Made by a program: the position numbers and the translations under genes
NCBI GenBank assembly: GCA_951812625.1
Contig: CATOSP010000002.1
Location: 434,001-498,000, forward strand
DNA length: 64,000 nucleotides
From: an uncultured Dehalococcoidia bacterium
Lineage (GTDB): Bacteria > Chloroflexota > Dehalococcoidia > Lucifugimonadales > UBA3495
Direction of reading: 5' to 3'
The notes under the pieces: generated by a model
What the model was told of the DNA's origin: nothing
Database searches by the model: none
The model's input: only the letters and a program-made list of their open reading frames with translations
Shown here: piece after piece, positions 17,389-25,880 of the stretch
Position numbering within the stretch: the stretch's first letter is position 1
How the letters are laid out: every line of letters starts with the position of its first letter

Positions 17389-18219
17389 TTGGAAGGTGTA
17401 ACCGTACCGACACTCTCCGAAGCGCTCAGTCAGTTCATTACCTCCAAGAGAAGAAGCAAGAAAGTCCAGGAAGGTTATCATCAAGAAGTAGGGCGTTTCG
17501 TGGCCTGGTTCGGGCGGGACAGGAAGGTCGGTGACCTTTCGCCTTCAATGGTCGCGGAGTATGCACAGGTCATCAGCCAGGGTGGGTCTGACTCGGCCCA
17601 GCGTGTCAGTCCGGTAAAATTGTTCCTCACTTATCTCAAGGAAGAAGGTTGGGTCAGTGTGGGTCTGGCGACCCACCTGCGGGTCCCCAGAAACCGAAGG
17701 ACTGGCGCCCGCCGGTCCGACCGCTCCTCCAGTGACTCGGCGTCCCGTGCCGGGGTTACCCAGCTAAGCCAGGAGGGATACGATCGGCTGCTCGCGGATC
17801 TTGAATCGCTCAAGGAGGAACGGGTCAAGGTTGTCGACGACATCAAGTTGGCGATGGCAGACAAGGACTTCCGGGAGAATGCCCCTTTAGATGCGGCCAA
17901 GGAGCGCCAGGGATTCATCGAGTCGCAGATCAGAGGCCTGGAGGACAGCCTTGCCAAAGCCGAGGTGATCGATTCTACGTCGACTGTCCCGAGGCAGCGA
18001 GTGTCGGTCGGAGCCAAGATTACGCTGCAGGATGTGACCTCGGGTAGGAAGATGGTCTACACGCTGGTCGATGTGCGGGAAGCCGACGTGGCTTCGGGGA
18101 AATTATCGAATGTCTCTCCAATCGGTCAAGCGATCCTGGACCGAAGCGTGGGGGACGAAGTTACGGTCAACGTCCCCCGCGGGCAGGTCCAGTACCTGAT
18201 TCAGGAGATCTTGAACTAG
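17389..18219 (+). CDS. GreA-type transcript cleavage factor fused to integrase-like N-terminal domain
   Basis: A 276-residue two-domain protein. Residues about 7-100 look like the N-terminal SAM-like core-binding domain of tyrosine recombinases (LSEALSQFITSKRRSKK, then VSPVKLFLTYLKEEGW), but no catalytic recombinase domain follows. Residues about 120-276 are a complete GreA: the coiled coil with the acidic tip ADKDFRENAPLDAAKE keeps the Asp and Glu that position the catalytic Mg in the RNA polymerase channel, then the C-terminal domain SNVSPIGQAILDRSVGDEV. It would rescue backtracked RNA polymerase; the extra domain could add DNA binding. The start is TTG with AAGGAGG 7 bases upstream. It converges with the peroxiredoxin gene. 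Confidence 0.85.
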   Translation: MEGVTVPTLSEALSQFITSKRRSKKVQEGYHQEVGRFVAWFGRDRKVGDLSPSMVAEYAQVISQGGSDSAQRVSPVKLFLTYLKEEGWVSVGLATHLRVPRNRRTGARRSDRSSSDSASRAGVTQLSQEGYDRLLADLESLKEERVKVVDDIKLAMADKDFRENAPLDAAKERQGFIESQIRGLEDSLAKAEVIDSTSTVPRQRVSVGAKITLQDVTSGRKMVYTLVDVREADVASGKLSNVSPIGQAILDRSVGDEVTVNVPRGQVQYLIQEILN

Positions 18220-18234
18220 GACCAGCCTTTCCGG

Positions 18235-18699
18235 CTAGCCGATCGTTGCAAGCGCGGCCAGAATGTTCTCAGGGTCGGGCAGTACCCCCGGCTCATAGGT
18301 CTCCCGGAACCGGACTACCCCCTCTTTGTCCACTATGATGACGGCGCGGTTGCCGCCGCCCCGTTCCTCGTTGTACAGTTCGTAGGCCTGGGTGGCTGCA
18401 CCCTTGGGATGGAAGTCTGAAAGCTCGGGATATGGCAGACCCCCCATAGCCGTGGTCCAGGCGCGGTGAGCGGGAACGGTATCGCAGCTGATGCCCAAGA
18501 CCTGGGCATTCTGCTCCTCAAACCGGCTGTAATACTGCCGGAAGAGGGTGGCTTGAGTCGTTCAACCAGAGGTGAAGTCGAACACGTGGAAGGAAAGCAC
18601 CACGCTCTTTTCGCCTTTGTACTGGCTTAGCGTGATGTCGCCCTCGCTGACCGATGGCAACTTAAAATCCGGGGCAACGTCGCCGACTTGTGCAGACAT
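18235..18699 (-). CDS. Peroxiredoxin (AhpC/TSA-type), predicted selenoprotein with UGA at the peroxidatic position
   Basis: Read through one in-frame TGA (18562-18564, codon 46), this is a 154-residue thioredoxin-fold peroxiredoxin. It opens MSAQVGDVAPDFKLPSVSEG, continues SVVLSFHVFDFTSG-U-TTQATLFR, then QVLGISCDT and AVIIVDKEGVVRF. Family members have the peroxidatic cysteine in a DFTPVCT-like motif, so UGA replaces exactly that residue. AAAGG stands 7 bases before the ATG and there is no other disruption. A hairpin fits a bacterial SECIS after the UGA. It would reduce peroxides with selenocysteine as catalytic residue. The track shows only the C-terminal fragment 18235-18498. A nonsense pseudogene is the alternative, but the position makes it unlikely. 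Confidence 0.82.
18517..18564 (-). promoter_or_regulatory. Candidate SECIS element of the peroxiredoxin gene
   Basis: On the minus strand, 20 bases after the UGA, CCGGC (18537-18541) pairs with GCCGG (18523-18527) around the 9-base loop AGTATTACA. The loop has G in its second position and starts 25 bases after the UGA. An outer helper stem CTCAA/TTGAG (18553-18557 with 18517-18521) can form. Both loop position and G placement fit the known bacterial SECIS pattern. Confidence 0.65.
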
Positions 18700-18881
18700 A
18701 TACTAACCTTTCTATCCGATATTTGCGGGTCTGTGCCCTTGCACCCGACCCCCACGGACAGTATAACCTACGTCAATCCTCCTGACGACTGTTGGGGTAT
18801 TGGCGTCATTAGTCCCGGTCAAGTGGATGCCAGTGGGGCTGTGGTCAGCGACGCGGTAAGCCAAGGCTCTTGGCATGAGGT

Positions 18882-19886
18882 GTGCGGACGTTGCAGGTAG
18901 TGTTTGACCGAGGGGTGTACCTGCCCGAGTTGGACCTTTGGCTGGATTCCCTGCGCAAGAGGGACTTGGGACTCATATCTCACGCCCACTCCGACCACAC
19001 GGCGCGCCACAGCAGGCCAATACTTACTCCCAATACCCGGCGTCTCCTCGGCGATTACCTCAAGAGGTCTGATCCGGTAACCCTCGAATACCACGAACCT
19101 CTGGATACCCCCGGATACACTCTTACTCTCTACCCTGCCGGTCACTGTCTGGGTTCAGCCCAGGCGCTGGTTGAATCAAAGTCAACCGGGGGGCGGTTGC
19201 TGTACACCGGCGACATCAAAGTACGTCCCAGCCCGACCAATGAACCAATAGAGGCACCGGCCTGCGACACGCTCGTTATAGAGTCTACCTATGGCCAACC
19301 CCGGTATGTGTTTCCGAGCCAGGAAGATGTACTAGCGACCGCCTTTCGCACCCTGCGCAACTGGCTGTCGAAGGGAGAGCGCCCGGTAGTACAGGGTTAC
19401 ACCCTGGGCAAGTCACAGGAGCTCTTGAGCCATCTGTTGGATGAAGGGTTTGACGTGGAAGTTGAGAACAGCATTTTCGAGAAGGCGCTCGTATACCAGG
19501 ATGCGGGTATCCACTTCGAGAGCCAATTCCGAAGGTTTGTGGGAGACTGGCCTGAAGGGTCAGTGCTATTGTGCCCCCCGGGAAGAAAGAGCAGGGATGC
19601 GGTCAAAGGGTTCCGCGGCGTCAGGACGATGGAATTGACCGGCTGGGCGCTGGGTGGAGGCCGCCACTGGGGACGCCGAGGCGACGCATCGCTGCCTTAC
19701 AGCGATCACCCGGACTTCAATGAGTTAGTGGAGTACGTAGAGAGGGTGCAACCCACCCAGGTGTATACGATAAACGGGTTCCCGGACTTAGCGGCGCACC
19801 TGCGCTCCGAGGGTTACCCGGCAGTCCATCTTGCTCGTAACGGTGAGCATCAGGTTGACACCGGGGTCCAGATGAAGCTGTTGTAG
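18882..19886 (+). CDS. Metallo-beta-lactamase-fold exonuclease (ligase-associated type)
   Basis: A 334-residue MBL-fold nuclease resembling the ligase-associated DNA exonuclease/mRNA 3'-end processing group. Metal ligands are seen in LISHAHSDHT, AGHCLGSAQ, TGDIKVRP and SDHPDF. It opens with GVYLPELDLWLDS, as in that family. The partner ATP-dependent DNA ligase and helicase are not in this window. The GTG at 18882 has a close GAGG; a TTG at 18891 with better spacing is an equally good start. It converges with leuA across a hairpin terminator. Confidence 0.82.
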   Translation: MRTLQVVFDRGVYLPELDLWLDSLRKRDLGLISHAHSDHTARHSRPILTPNTRRLLGDYLKRSDPVTLEYHEPLDTPGYTLTLYPAGHCLGSAQALVESKSTGGRLLYTGDIKVRPSPTNEPIEAPACDTLVIESTYGQPRYVFPSQEDVLATAFRTLRNWLSKGERPVVQGYTLGKSQELLSHLLDEGFDVEVENSIFEKALVYQDAGIHFESQFRRFVGDWPEGSVLLCPPGRKSRDAVKGFRGVRTMELTGWALGGGRHWGRRGDASLPYSDHPDFNELVEYVERVQPTQVYTINGFPDLAAHLRSEGYPAVHLARNGEHQVDTGVQMKLL

Positions 19887-19963
19887 CCAGGGTGACTGCC
19901 AAGGCCACGACGACCGCGAGGGCTGAGCGGGCGCCGGAGAACCGTTCAGACGCAAAATCTAGA

Positions 19964-19987
19964 AGGGAGGCCTGTGAAGGCCTCCCT
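19964..19987. terminator. Hairpin between the MBL gene and leuA (probable terminator)
   Basis: AGGGAGGCCT (19964-19973) and AGGCCTCCCT (19978-19987) form a perfect 10-bp stem with loop GTGA between convergent genes. On the minus strand it is followed by TCTAGATTTT, a weak T tract, so it probably ends the ilv-leu transcript. Confidence 0.55.
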
Positions 19988-20027
19988 CATTGTCCGGAAT
20001 ATGGGTCTGAGTGGAGTGCTTGCGGCC

Positions 20028-21602
20028 CTAGTCCGGGGTGCTGCCGGCCACCGGGGCGCTGGCTTCTTCGTCGGCGGCCAGCATCCGGTTGACCGCGCTC
20101 AGGTAAGCCTTGGCGCTGGCGACGATGATGTCCGTGGACGCGCCGCGGCCTGTGTAGACCTTGCCGTCGCTCTCGACGCGAATGGTCACCGTTCCCATTG
20201 AGTCGATGCCCTCGGACACGGACTGCACGTTGAAGTCAACCAGGCTGCAACTGCAACCGACCACCCGGTCGATTGCGTTGCACACGGCGTCGACCGGTCC
20301 GTTGCCGGTGGAGGCGTCGGTGTGGAGCTGCTGGTCAGGGCCGATGAGCCGGACCGTGGCGGTTGGCACGTCGTGGTCGCCACCGCTGAACTGAATTTGG
20401 TCGAGGGTGTACATGATTGGCTCGGAGGCGACACGCTTCTCCTCGTCCATCAGGATTTCAAGGTCTCGGTCGGTCACCTCGCGCTTCTTGTCGGCCAGGT
20501 CCTTGAACGACTCGAAGACGGCGCTGATTTCCTCCCTGGATAGGTTGTATCCGAGGGCTTCCAGCCTCGATTGCAGACCGGCGCGGCCGCTCAGTTTGCC
20601 CAGGACAAGGCTGCTGCCGGGGACCCCGACCCGCTCCGGCTGCATCACCTCGTAGGTGGAGCGGTCTTTGAGCACCCCGTCCTGGTGGATGCCGGAGGCG
20701 TGGCGGAAAGCGTTCTCGCCAACGACGGCCTTGTTGGCCTGCACCGACATCCCGGTGATACGGCTTACCAGGCGGCTGGTGGGGTAGATCTGGGTTGTGT
20801 CGATGCCCGTTTCTACATTGAACAGGTCCTTGCGGGTGTCAACGGCCATGATGATCTCTTCCAGGGAGGCATTGCCCGCCCGCTCGCCGATGCCGTTGAT
20901 GCAGCCTTCCACCTGGAATGCGCCGGCCTGGATGGCTGCCAGGCTGTTGGACACGGCTAGGCCGAGGTCGTTGTGGCAGTGAACGCTGAGGGTTACCCCA
21001 TCGATGCCGTGGACCCGTTGCCGGAGTTCCATCAGCAAATCGGCGAAGTCAGACGGAATGGCGTAGCCGACAGTATCGGCAATGTTGATCGTCGTAGCGC
21101 CCGCGCGGATCACCTCTTCCATCATCTGGAACAGGTACTCTTTGTTTGTGCGCGTGGCATCCATAGGGGAGAACTCCACGTCTGGGCAGTAGCTCTTCGC
21201 CCGTTCCACCATGCTCACAGCCATTTCCATGACCTCTTCCCGGTTCTTGCGGAGCTGGTGCATCTGGTGGATCTCCGAAGATGACAGGAACACGTGGATG
21301 CGCGGCCTATCGGAGTTCTTGACTGCCTCCCACGCCTGGTCGATGTCGTTGGGGACGGCCCGCGCCAGAGACGCGATGATGGGGCCCTTGACCTCGCGGG
21401 CGATGTTGCTGACCGCTTCGAAGTCACCGGGGGAGCTGGCGGCGAACCCCGCTTCGATGATGTCCACCCGCATCCTCTGTAGCTGCCGGGCGATCTCCAT
21501 TTTTTCGTCGCCGGTCATGCCAATGCCGGCGGACTGCTCTCCGTCCCGGAGAGTGGTGTCCAGGAAAAGCACTTTGTCGTCAGCCATAACCCTTTTTGTC
21601 AC
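20028..21602 (-). CDS. leuA: 2-isopropylmalate synthase
   Basis: First committed enzyme of leucine synthesis, condensing acetyl-CoA with 2-ketoisovalerate. The TIM-barrel has DTTLRDGEQSAGIGM, the metal site SVHCHNDLGLAVSN and GCINGIGERAGNASLEE. The C-terminal LeuA dimer/allosteric domain, where leucine inhibits, is present (roughly residues 385-510). Length 524 residues, normal. The track start is GTG; an ATG five codons later (21587) gives MADDKVLFLDTTL. It is last in ilvB-ilvN-ilvC-leuA, but a 275-base gap separates it from ilvC, so it may also have its own promoter. Confidence 0.95.
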   Translation of the reverse strand: MTKRVMADDKVLFLDTTLRDGEQSAGIGMTGDEKMEIARQLQRMRVDIIEAGFAASSPGDFEAVSNIAREVKGPIIASLARAVPNDIDQAWEAVKNSDRPRIHVFLSSSEIHQMHQLRKNREEVMEMAVSMVERAKSYCPDVEFSPMDATRTNKEYLFQMMEEVIRAGATTINIADTVGYAIPSDFADLLMELRQRVHGIDGVTLSVHCHNDLGLAVSNSLAAIQAGAFQVEGCINGIGERAGNASLEEIIMAVDTRKDLFNVETGIDTTQIYPTSRLVSRITGMSVQANKAVVGENAFRHASGIHQDGVLKDRSTYEVMQPERVGVPGSSLVLGKLSGRAGLQSRLEALGYNLSREEISAVFESFKDLADKKREVTDRDLEILMDEEKRVASEPIMYTLDQIQFSGGDHDVPTATVRLIGPDQQLHTDASTGNGPVDAVCNAIDRVVGCSCSLVDFNVQSVSEGIDSMGTVTIRVESDGKVYTGRGASTDIIVASAKAYLSAVNRMLAADEEASAPVAGSTPD

Positions 21603-21877
21603 TCCCTCCTGGTAGTCCCAGAGCGTTTCAGCGCCGGGGCCAGGTATGTGTCTTGGATAGCGCTCTAGGCGCAGAAAGCCATAGAAACTTGGCTTACCAG
21701 AAAGGGTCGCAGGGGCACGTAGTCCACCGCACCCAGCCCGGCCAAGACCAGTGTGCGACGGTGAACTACACTCAACGTCTCCTCAGCACTCAAGATTTGT
21801 CTCCTACCCGACAGATTTGTTCTGCGAGGGTTTAATTCCATAGTTCCTGAGACATTCAGAGATCGAAGCTACTAACT

Positions 21878-22873
21878 TTACCTCGGGTCCAGCCAGGGCA
21901 TCATGGAGCGCAGTTGCTTGCCGATGTTTTCTATAGGAGCGTTCTGCGCTGACTCACGCATCGGGTTGAACCGGGGGCGACCCTCGTCGTTTTCGCTTAT
22001 CCATTCACGGGCGAAGGTGCCGTCCTGAATCTCCCTCAAGATGGCGCGCATGTTCTCTCGCACATGCTCGTCTATGATGCGGTTGCGACGACTAAGGGAC
22101 CCGTATTCCGCAGTGTCGCTGACCGAGAAATGCATGTAGTTGTGCCCACCCTGGTACATGAGGTCTACGATCATCTTCAGCTCGTGAAGACACTCGAAGT
22201 AGGCGATTTCCTGGGGATAGCCCGCCTCCACCAGCGTCTCGAAGGCGGCGTTTACCAGAGCGGTGACACCGCCACAGAGGATAGACTGTTCCCCGAAGAG
22301 GTCACTCTCGGTCTCATCCTTGATGGTGGTCTCGAGGACCCCGGCTCCGGTGGAACCGACGCCCTTGCAGTAGGCGAGGCCGATCTGCTTCGCGTTGCCC
22401 GTGGCGTCCTGGTGGACGGCCAGGAGACTAGGTACGCCGATGCCCTGCTGGAACAGTTCGCGCATCCGGTGGCCTGGAGCCTTGGGGGCGCACATCATCA
22501 CGTCCACGTTGTCGGGCGGCACGATCTCACGGTAGTGGATGCTGAACCCGTGGGCCACCATGAAGGCGCTACCCGGCCTGATGTTGGGCGCGATCTGTTC
22601 CCGGTAGACGCTGCCCTGGATGTGGTCAGGGATGACCATCATTATGATGTCCGCCCGCTGGGCGACTTCCGGCACGTCGGCGACTTCCAGACCGGCTTCC
22701 TGGGCGGTGGCCCGGCTGCGGCTCTCCGGGTAGAGGCCGACGACCACGTTCTGCCCGTTGTCCTTCAGGTTAAGGGCATGGGCGTGGCCCTGGGAGCCAT
22801 ACCCGATGATTCCGATGGTCTTGTCGGAGATGACCGACAGGTCTGCGTCCTGATCGTAATAGACGTTTACCAT
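21878..22873 (-). CDS. ilvC: Ketol-acid reductoisomerase (class I)
   Basis: NADPH-dependent isomeroreductase of valine and isoleucine synthesis, second step after acetolactate synthase. It has the Rossmann signature GIIGYGSQGHAHALNLKDNG, then MMCAPKAPGHRMRELF and the Mg-binding ETIKDETESDLFGEQ-type stretch. 331 residues is the short class I form. It follows ilvN by about 80 bases on the same strand. Confidence 0.97.
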   Translation of the reverse strand: MVNVYYDQDADLSVISDKTIGIIGYGSQGHAHALNLKDNGQNVVVGLYPESRSRATAQEAGLEVADVPEVAQRADIIMMVIPDHIQGSVYREQIAPNIRPGSAFMVAHGFSIHYREIVPPDNVDVMMCAPKAPGHRMRELFQQGIGVPSLLAVHQDATGNAKQIGLAYCKGVGSTGAGVLETTIKDETESDLFGEQSILCGGVTALVNAAFETLVEAGYPQEIAYFECLHELKMIVDLMYQGGHNYMHFSVSDTAEYGSLSRRNRIIDEHVRENMRAILREIQDGTFAREWISENDEGRPRFNPMRESAQNAPIENIGKQLRSMMPWLDPR

Positions 22874-22956
22874 GTTACTCTCGCGTTTCCTTACTTCGTA
22901 CTTCTCTTGATGGTCTGAGTGTAGATTATGGGGTTTGTCCCATTACCGGACCTGCC

Positions 22957-23523
22957 TCACCCCGGCACGCTCGCCCTGGAGCCGTTTTCCGGAATTTCGA
23001 TCCCTATGGTATCGCTGGCCCTGGGATCTTCCTGCCCCCGCACCATTGCCACCAGGCCGGTGCGGAGCATTTCGATGATCCCGAATGGTTCCAGCAGGTG
23101 GTGGAGCGCGTTCACCTTGTCCTCTTCCCCCGTAACCTCAACCACCATGGACTGGGCACCAACATCGACCACGTTGGCCCGGAAGAGGTGGACCATCTGG
23201 ATGATCTCGGCACGGGTGGCTGGAGTGGTCCTGACCTTGATGAGGGCCAGCTCCCTGGCGACCGTCTCGTGGTCCGAGATGTCCGCGACCCGGATGATCT
23301 CGATAAGTTTATCCAACTGCTTGGTGACCTGGACCACTGTATCCTGATCACCGGTGACGACGAAGGTCATGCGCGATAGGCCGGGCTGTTCGCTCTTTCC
23401 GACCGCCAGGCTGGCGATGTTGAAGCCGCGCCTGCGGAACAGGCTGGCAATGCGGGTCAGGACACCCGGCTTGTCCTCGACCAGGGCGACGATGGTGTGT
23501 TCTTCCATCCCGGAGTTTGGCAT
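22957..23523 (-). CDS. ilvN: Acetolactate synthase small (regulatory) subunit
   Basis: Regulatory subunit of acetolactate synthase, conferring valine feedback inhibition. The N-terminal ACT domain reads TIVALVEDKPGVLTRIASLF and is followed by the C-terminal ALS small-subunit domain. GGAGG lies 7 bases before the first ATG, which supports the track start. Only 3 bases separate it from the ilvB stop codon, so the two are translationally linked. 188 residues, normal. Confidence 0.96.
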   Translation of the reverse strand: MPNSGMEEHTIVALVEDKPGVLTRIASLFRRRGFNIASLAVGKSEQPGLSRMTFVVTGDQDTVVQVTKQLDKLIEIIRVADISDHETVARELALIKVRTTPATRAEIIQMVHLFRANVVDVGAQSMVVEVTGEEDKVNALHHLLEPFGIIEMLRTGLVAMVRGQEDPRASDTIGIEIPENGSRASVPG

Positions 23524-23526
23524 CGA

Positions 23527-25239
23527 TCAGCCTCCGCCCGACGGAGGAGCGACAGATACTTCCGGCTCGTCTTCCATCATTTCCTGAATTGAGCCGCCTG
23601 CTGGAATCATGGGGTAAACGTTTTCGCTCTCCCTCACCACGAAGTCAACGATCACCGGCCCAGGCGTCTCCATCGCTTGCTGTATGGCGTCGGCAACCTC
23701 TTCCTGCTTGGTTACCCTAAGACCGGTGATGCCGTAGGCGGCGGCCAGCTTCACGAAGTCGGGATTGCCGGAGTACACGGTGGCGAAGTAGTCCTTGTCG
23801 TAGAAAAGGTCCTGCCATTGGTGCACCATGCCGAGCGTCCCGTTGTTGAGGATGGCGAATTTCACGTCGATGTTGTTCTCCACCGCCGTGGCCAGGTCGC
23901 ACATGGTCATCTGGAAACCGCCGTCCCCTGCGACAGACCACACCGGCTTGTCGGGGCGGCCCATCTTTGCGCCGAGGGCGGCGGGGACCTCGAAACCCAT
24001 CGCTCCCAGACCGCCGGAGGTAATCAGTGTGTTAGGTGAATTGAACTTGCAGTGCTGCGCCGCCCACATCTGGTGCTGGCCCACGCCGGTTACCACGATG
24101 CAGTCTCCCCTGGTCACTTCTGAGAGAGAGTTCAGTACGTATTGCGGCAGCAGTTCTTCGGAGTCCCGAATATGGAGAGAAGGGTGTTGTGACTTGAGGT
24201 CGTCCAGGTGGCGCTGCCAATCAATGTGGACGTTGGGTTCCACAAGGGGTAGCAACTGGTCCAACACACGCTTCAGGTCGCCAACTACCGGGGCGTCTGC
24301 CTTTACGTTCTTGTCCACTTCAGAGGCGTCCACCTCAACATGGACGACCTTGGCGTTGGGGGCGAAGTCCTTCAACCGACCGGTAATCCTGTCGTCGAAG
24401 CGCATCCCAAGGGCGATCAACAGGTCTGCTTCGTCGATGGCCAGGTTGTTGTAGGCCATCCCGTGCATCCCAGGCATACCCAGGTTTAAGGAGTGGCCGG
24501 TGGGCATGGAACTAATGCCCAGCAATGTAGTGATTACTGGGATTTGGGCCTTTTCTGCAAGCTCGATAAGCCGGTCGTATGTGTGAGAGATCAGAACGCC
24601 GTGGCCGGCAAGGATGAGCGGCCGCTCTGCCTGGTTGATCAATTCTGCGGCGCGGGTCACCTGCTCAGGGTCGGCGTCGCCCGGCGGGTTGTAACCTGGC
24701 AAATTGGGAAGCTCCGGCCAGATGAACTCCGCCCGGAGGTCTTGCAGTACGTCTTTGGGTATGTCGACCAGGACTGGGCCAGGTCTGCCTGTGCGGGCGA
24801 TGTGGAAAGCTTCCTTGATTGCGGGAGCGATGTCCTCAACTTCCATCACCAGGTAATTGTGCTTGGTGATGGGAAGAGTGATTCCGGTTACGTCGGTTTC
24901 CTGGAAAGCGTCCCTGCCGATGGCGGGCCTGGGGACCTGACCGGTGATGGCGACTATGGGCACCGAGTCCATCTGTGCCGTCGCAATGCCGGTTACCAGG
25001 TTGGTCGCCCCAGGGCCGGAGGTGGCGGCGCATACACCCACCTTGCCGGTCACGCGAGCGTACCCGTCGGCAGCCATGGCTGCGCCCTGCTCGTGGCGGA
25101 CCAGTACGTGACGCAGTTGCGGGTACTTACCCAGGGCGCCGTAGAAGGGCAGCACGGCCCCGCCCGGCAGTCCGAAAATTACGTCCACGCCCTCCTTGAG
25201 GAGGCTTTCACAAACGATCTCCGCACCAGTTAACTCCAT
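23527..25239 (-). CDS. ilvB: Acetolactate synthase large (catalytic) subunit
   Basis: Thiamine diphosphate enzyme that starts valine, leucine and isoleucine synthesis by condensing pyruvate. The N-terminal PYR domain has GLPGGAVLPFYGAL and the catalytic glutamate in VRHEQGAAMAADG. The central FAD-binding type domain follows, and the C-terminal PP domain contains VAGDGGFQMT and LNNGTLGMV of the ThDP-Mg site. 570 residues. It is the first gene after the T-box leader and therefore controlled by amino acid supply. Confidence 0.97.
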   Translation of the reverse strand: MELTGAEIVCESLLKEGVDVIFGLPGGAVLPFYGALGKYPQLRHVLVRHEQGAAMAADGYARVTGKVGVCAATSGPGATNLVTGIATAQMDSVPIVAITGQVPRPAIGRDAFQETDVTGITLPITKHNYLVMEVEDIAPAIKEAFHIARTGRPGPVLVDIPKDVLQDLRAEFIWPELPNLPGYNPPGDADPEQVTRAAELINQAERPLILAGHGVLISHTYDRLIELAEKAQIPVITTLLGISSMPTGHSLNLGMPGMHGMAYNNLAIDEADLLIALGMRFDDRITGRLKDFAPNAKVVHVEVDASEVDKNVKADAPVVGDLKRVLDQLLPLVEPNVHIDWQRHLDDLKSQHPSLHIRDSEELLPQYVLNSLSEVTRGDCIVVTGVGQHQMWAAQHCKFNSPNTLITSGGLGAMGFEVPAALGAKMGRPDKPVWSVAGDGGFQMTMCDLATAVENNIDVKFAILNNGTLGMVHQWQDLFYDKDYFATVYSGNPDFVKLAAAYGITGLRVTKQEEVADAIQQAMETPGPVIVDFVVRESENVYPMIPAGGSIQEMMEDEPEVSVAPPSGGG

Positions 25240-25563
25240 GTCCTACCCTTCGCCTAGAGTGGGGGAAATTGGGCAACAAAAAACCCATCCCATGAAGGGA
25301 CGGGTCTGAGTTCCCGCGGTACCACCCTTCTTTTCCTAGTGTTGGGGCCGTATCCCAAGGCGTTTCACCATCGGGGCGGTCAACGGTTCGGAACAACTCG
25401 ATGACGTTTATCGGGGTCAACCGCCGCGCTCTACTCTGTTCAAGCGGGACGCTCCCGGGCGAGTTGGGGGCCCTTCTGCCGCCGGACTCTCACCGACCGC
25501 CGACTCTCTGAGGCAGGGTACCCTTAATACTCCCGTTCTTCGCGGAATCCGTCAATTTTCTAG
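25240..25563 (-). ncRNA. T-box leader riboswitch of the ilv-leu operon
   Basis: The leader upstream of ilvB carries the T-box sequence AGGGTGGTACCGCGG (minus strand, 25314-25328). This pairs with uncharged tRNA acceptor ends and forms the antiterminator. It is followed by a terminator at 25278-25305. Upstream elements of Stem I include TCAGAGAGTC, GGTGAGAG and GAACAGAGTAG, all typical. A possible specifier is CUC (Leu) at 25461-25463, followed by G; I am not sure of it because the stem was folded by eye. Low charged tRNA would permit read-through into ilvB. Confidence 0.88.
25278..25305 (-). terminator. T-box-controlled rho-independent terminator
   Basis: On the minus strand ACCCGTCCC and GGGATGGGT form a 9-bp stem (one G-U) around a 5-base loop, followed by TTTTTT. 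It lies between the T-box sequence and ilvB, and its 5' arm overlaps the antiterminator region, as transcriptional T-boxes require. Confidence 0.88.
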
Positions 25564-25569
25564 TGCGCG

Positions 25570-25598
25570 ATGTTAACAGCACGGCCATCCATTGTCAA
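25570..25598 (-). promoter_or_regulatory. Sigma70-type promoter of the ilv-leu operon
   Basis: Minus strand: a perfect TTGACA (25593-25598), a 17-base spacer and TAACAT (25570-25575). The predicted start near 25563 leaves a leader of about 320 bases that contains the whole T-box. Confidence 0.65.
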
Positions 25599-25823
25599 CA
25601 TCAATAGCGCAGGAGGGCGCCTCTCTTGTCGGAATACAACACATCATACGATAGCTTCAGGCTGTCGAATATGCCGGTCCGTGGTGGGGTCGGCCTTCTG
25701 GATGCATTTCGAAAGTGCGTCGGCATTTGACAGGAATGCCGGAGTTCCGGTGATGAGGTGCTTCAAATAGAGTGTGATTGTTCCATGCTTGCACATATAA
25801 GTCGTATAGAAGGCATTTGAGTA

Positions 25824-25832
25824 TGCTAGAAT
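25824..25832 (+). promoter_or_regulatory. Extended -10 promoter for metG
   Basis: TGCTAGAAT is an extended -10 element about 50 bases before metG in an AT-rich stretch. No good -35 box is at the right distance. The rest of the gap from 25600 to 25880 shows no gene. Confidence 0.4.
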
Positions 25833-25880
25833 GTACGGTAGCAGTCGCCGCGAGCCCAATTTCAGTGGAGGTCGAGCCAT

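Noticed and set aside
21603-21877. Possible leader peptide or attenuator between ilvC and leuA (minus strand, a Leu/Val-containing short frame)
   Set aside because: No run of Leu codons, no terminator/antiterminator pair and no clear start site; the T-box upstream of ilvB already explains regulation.
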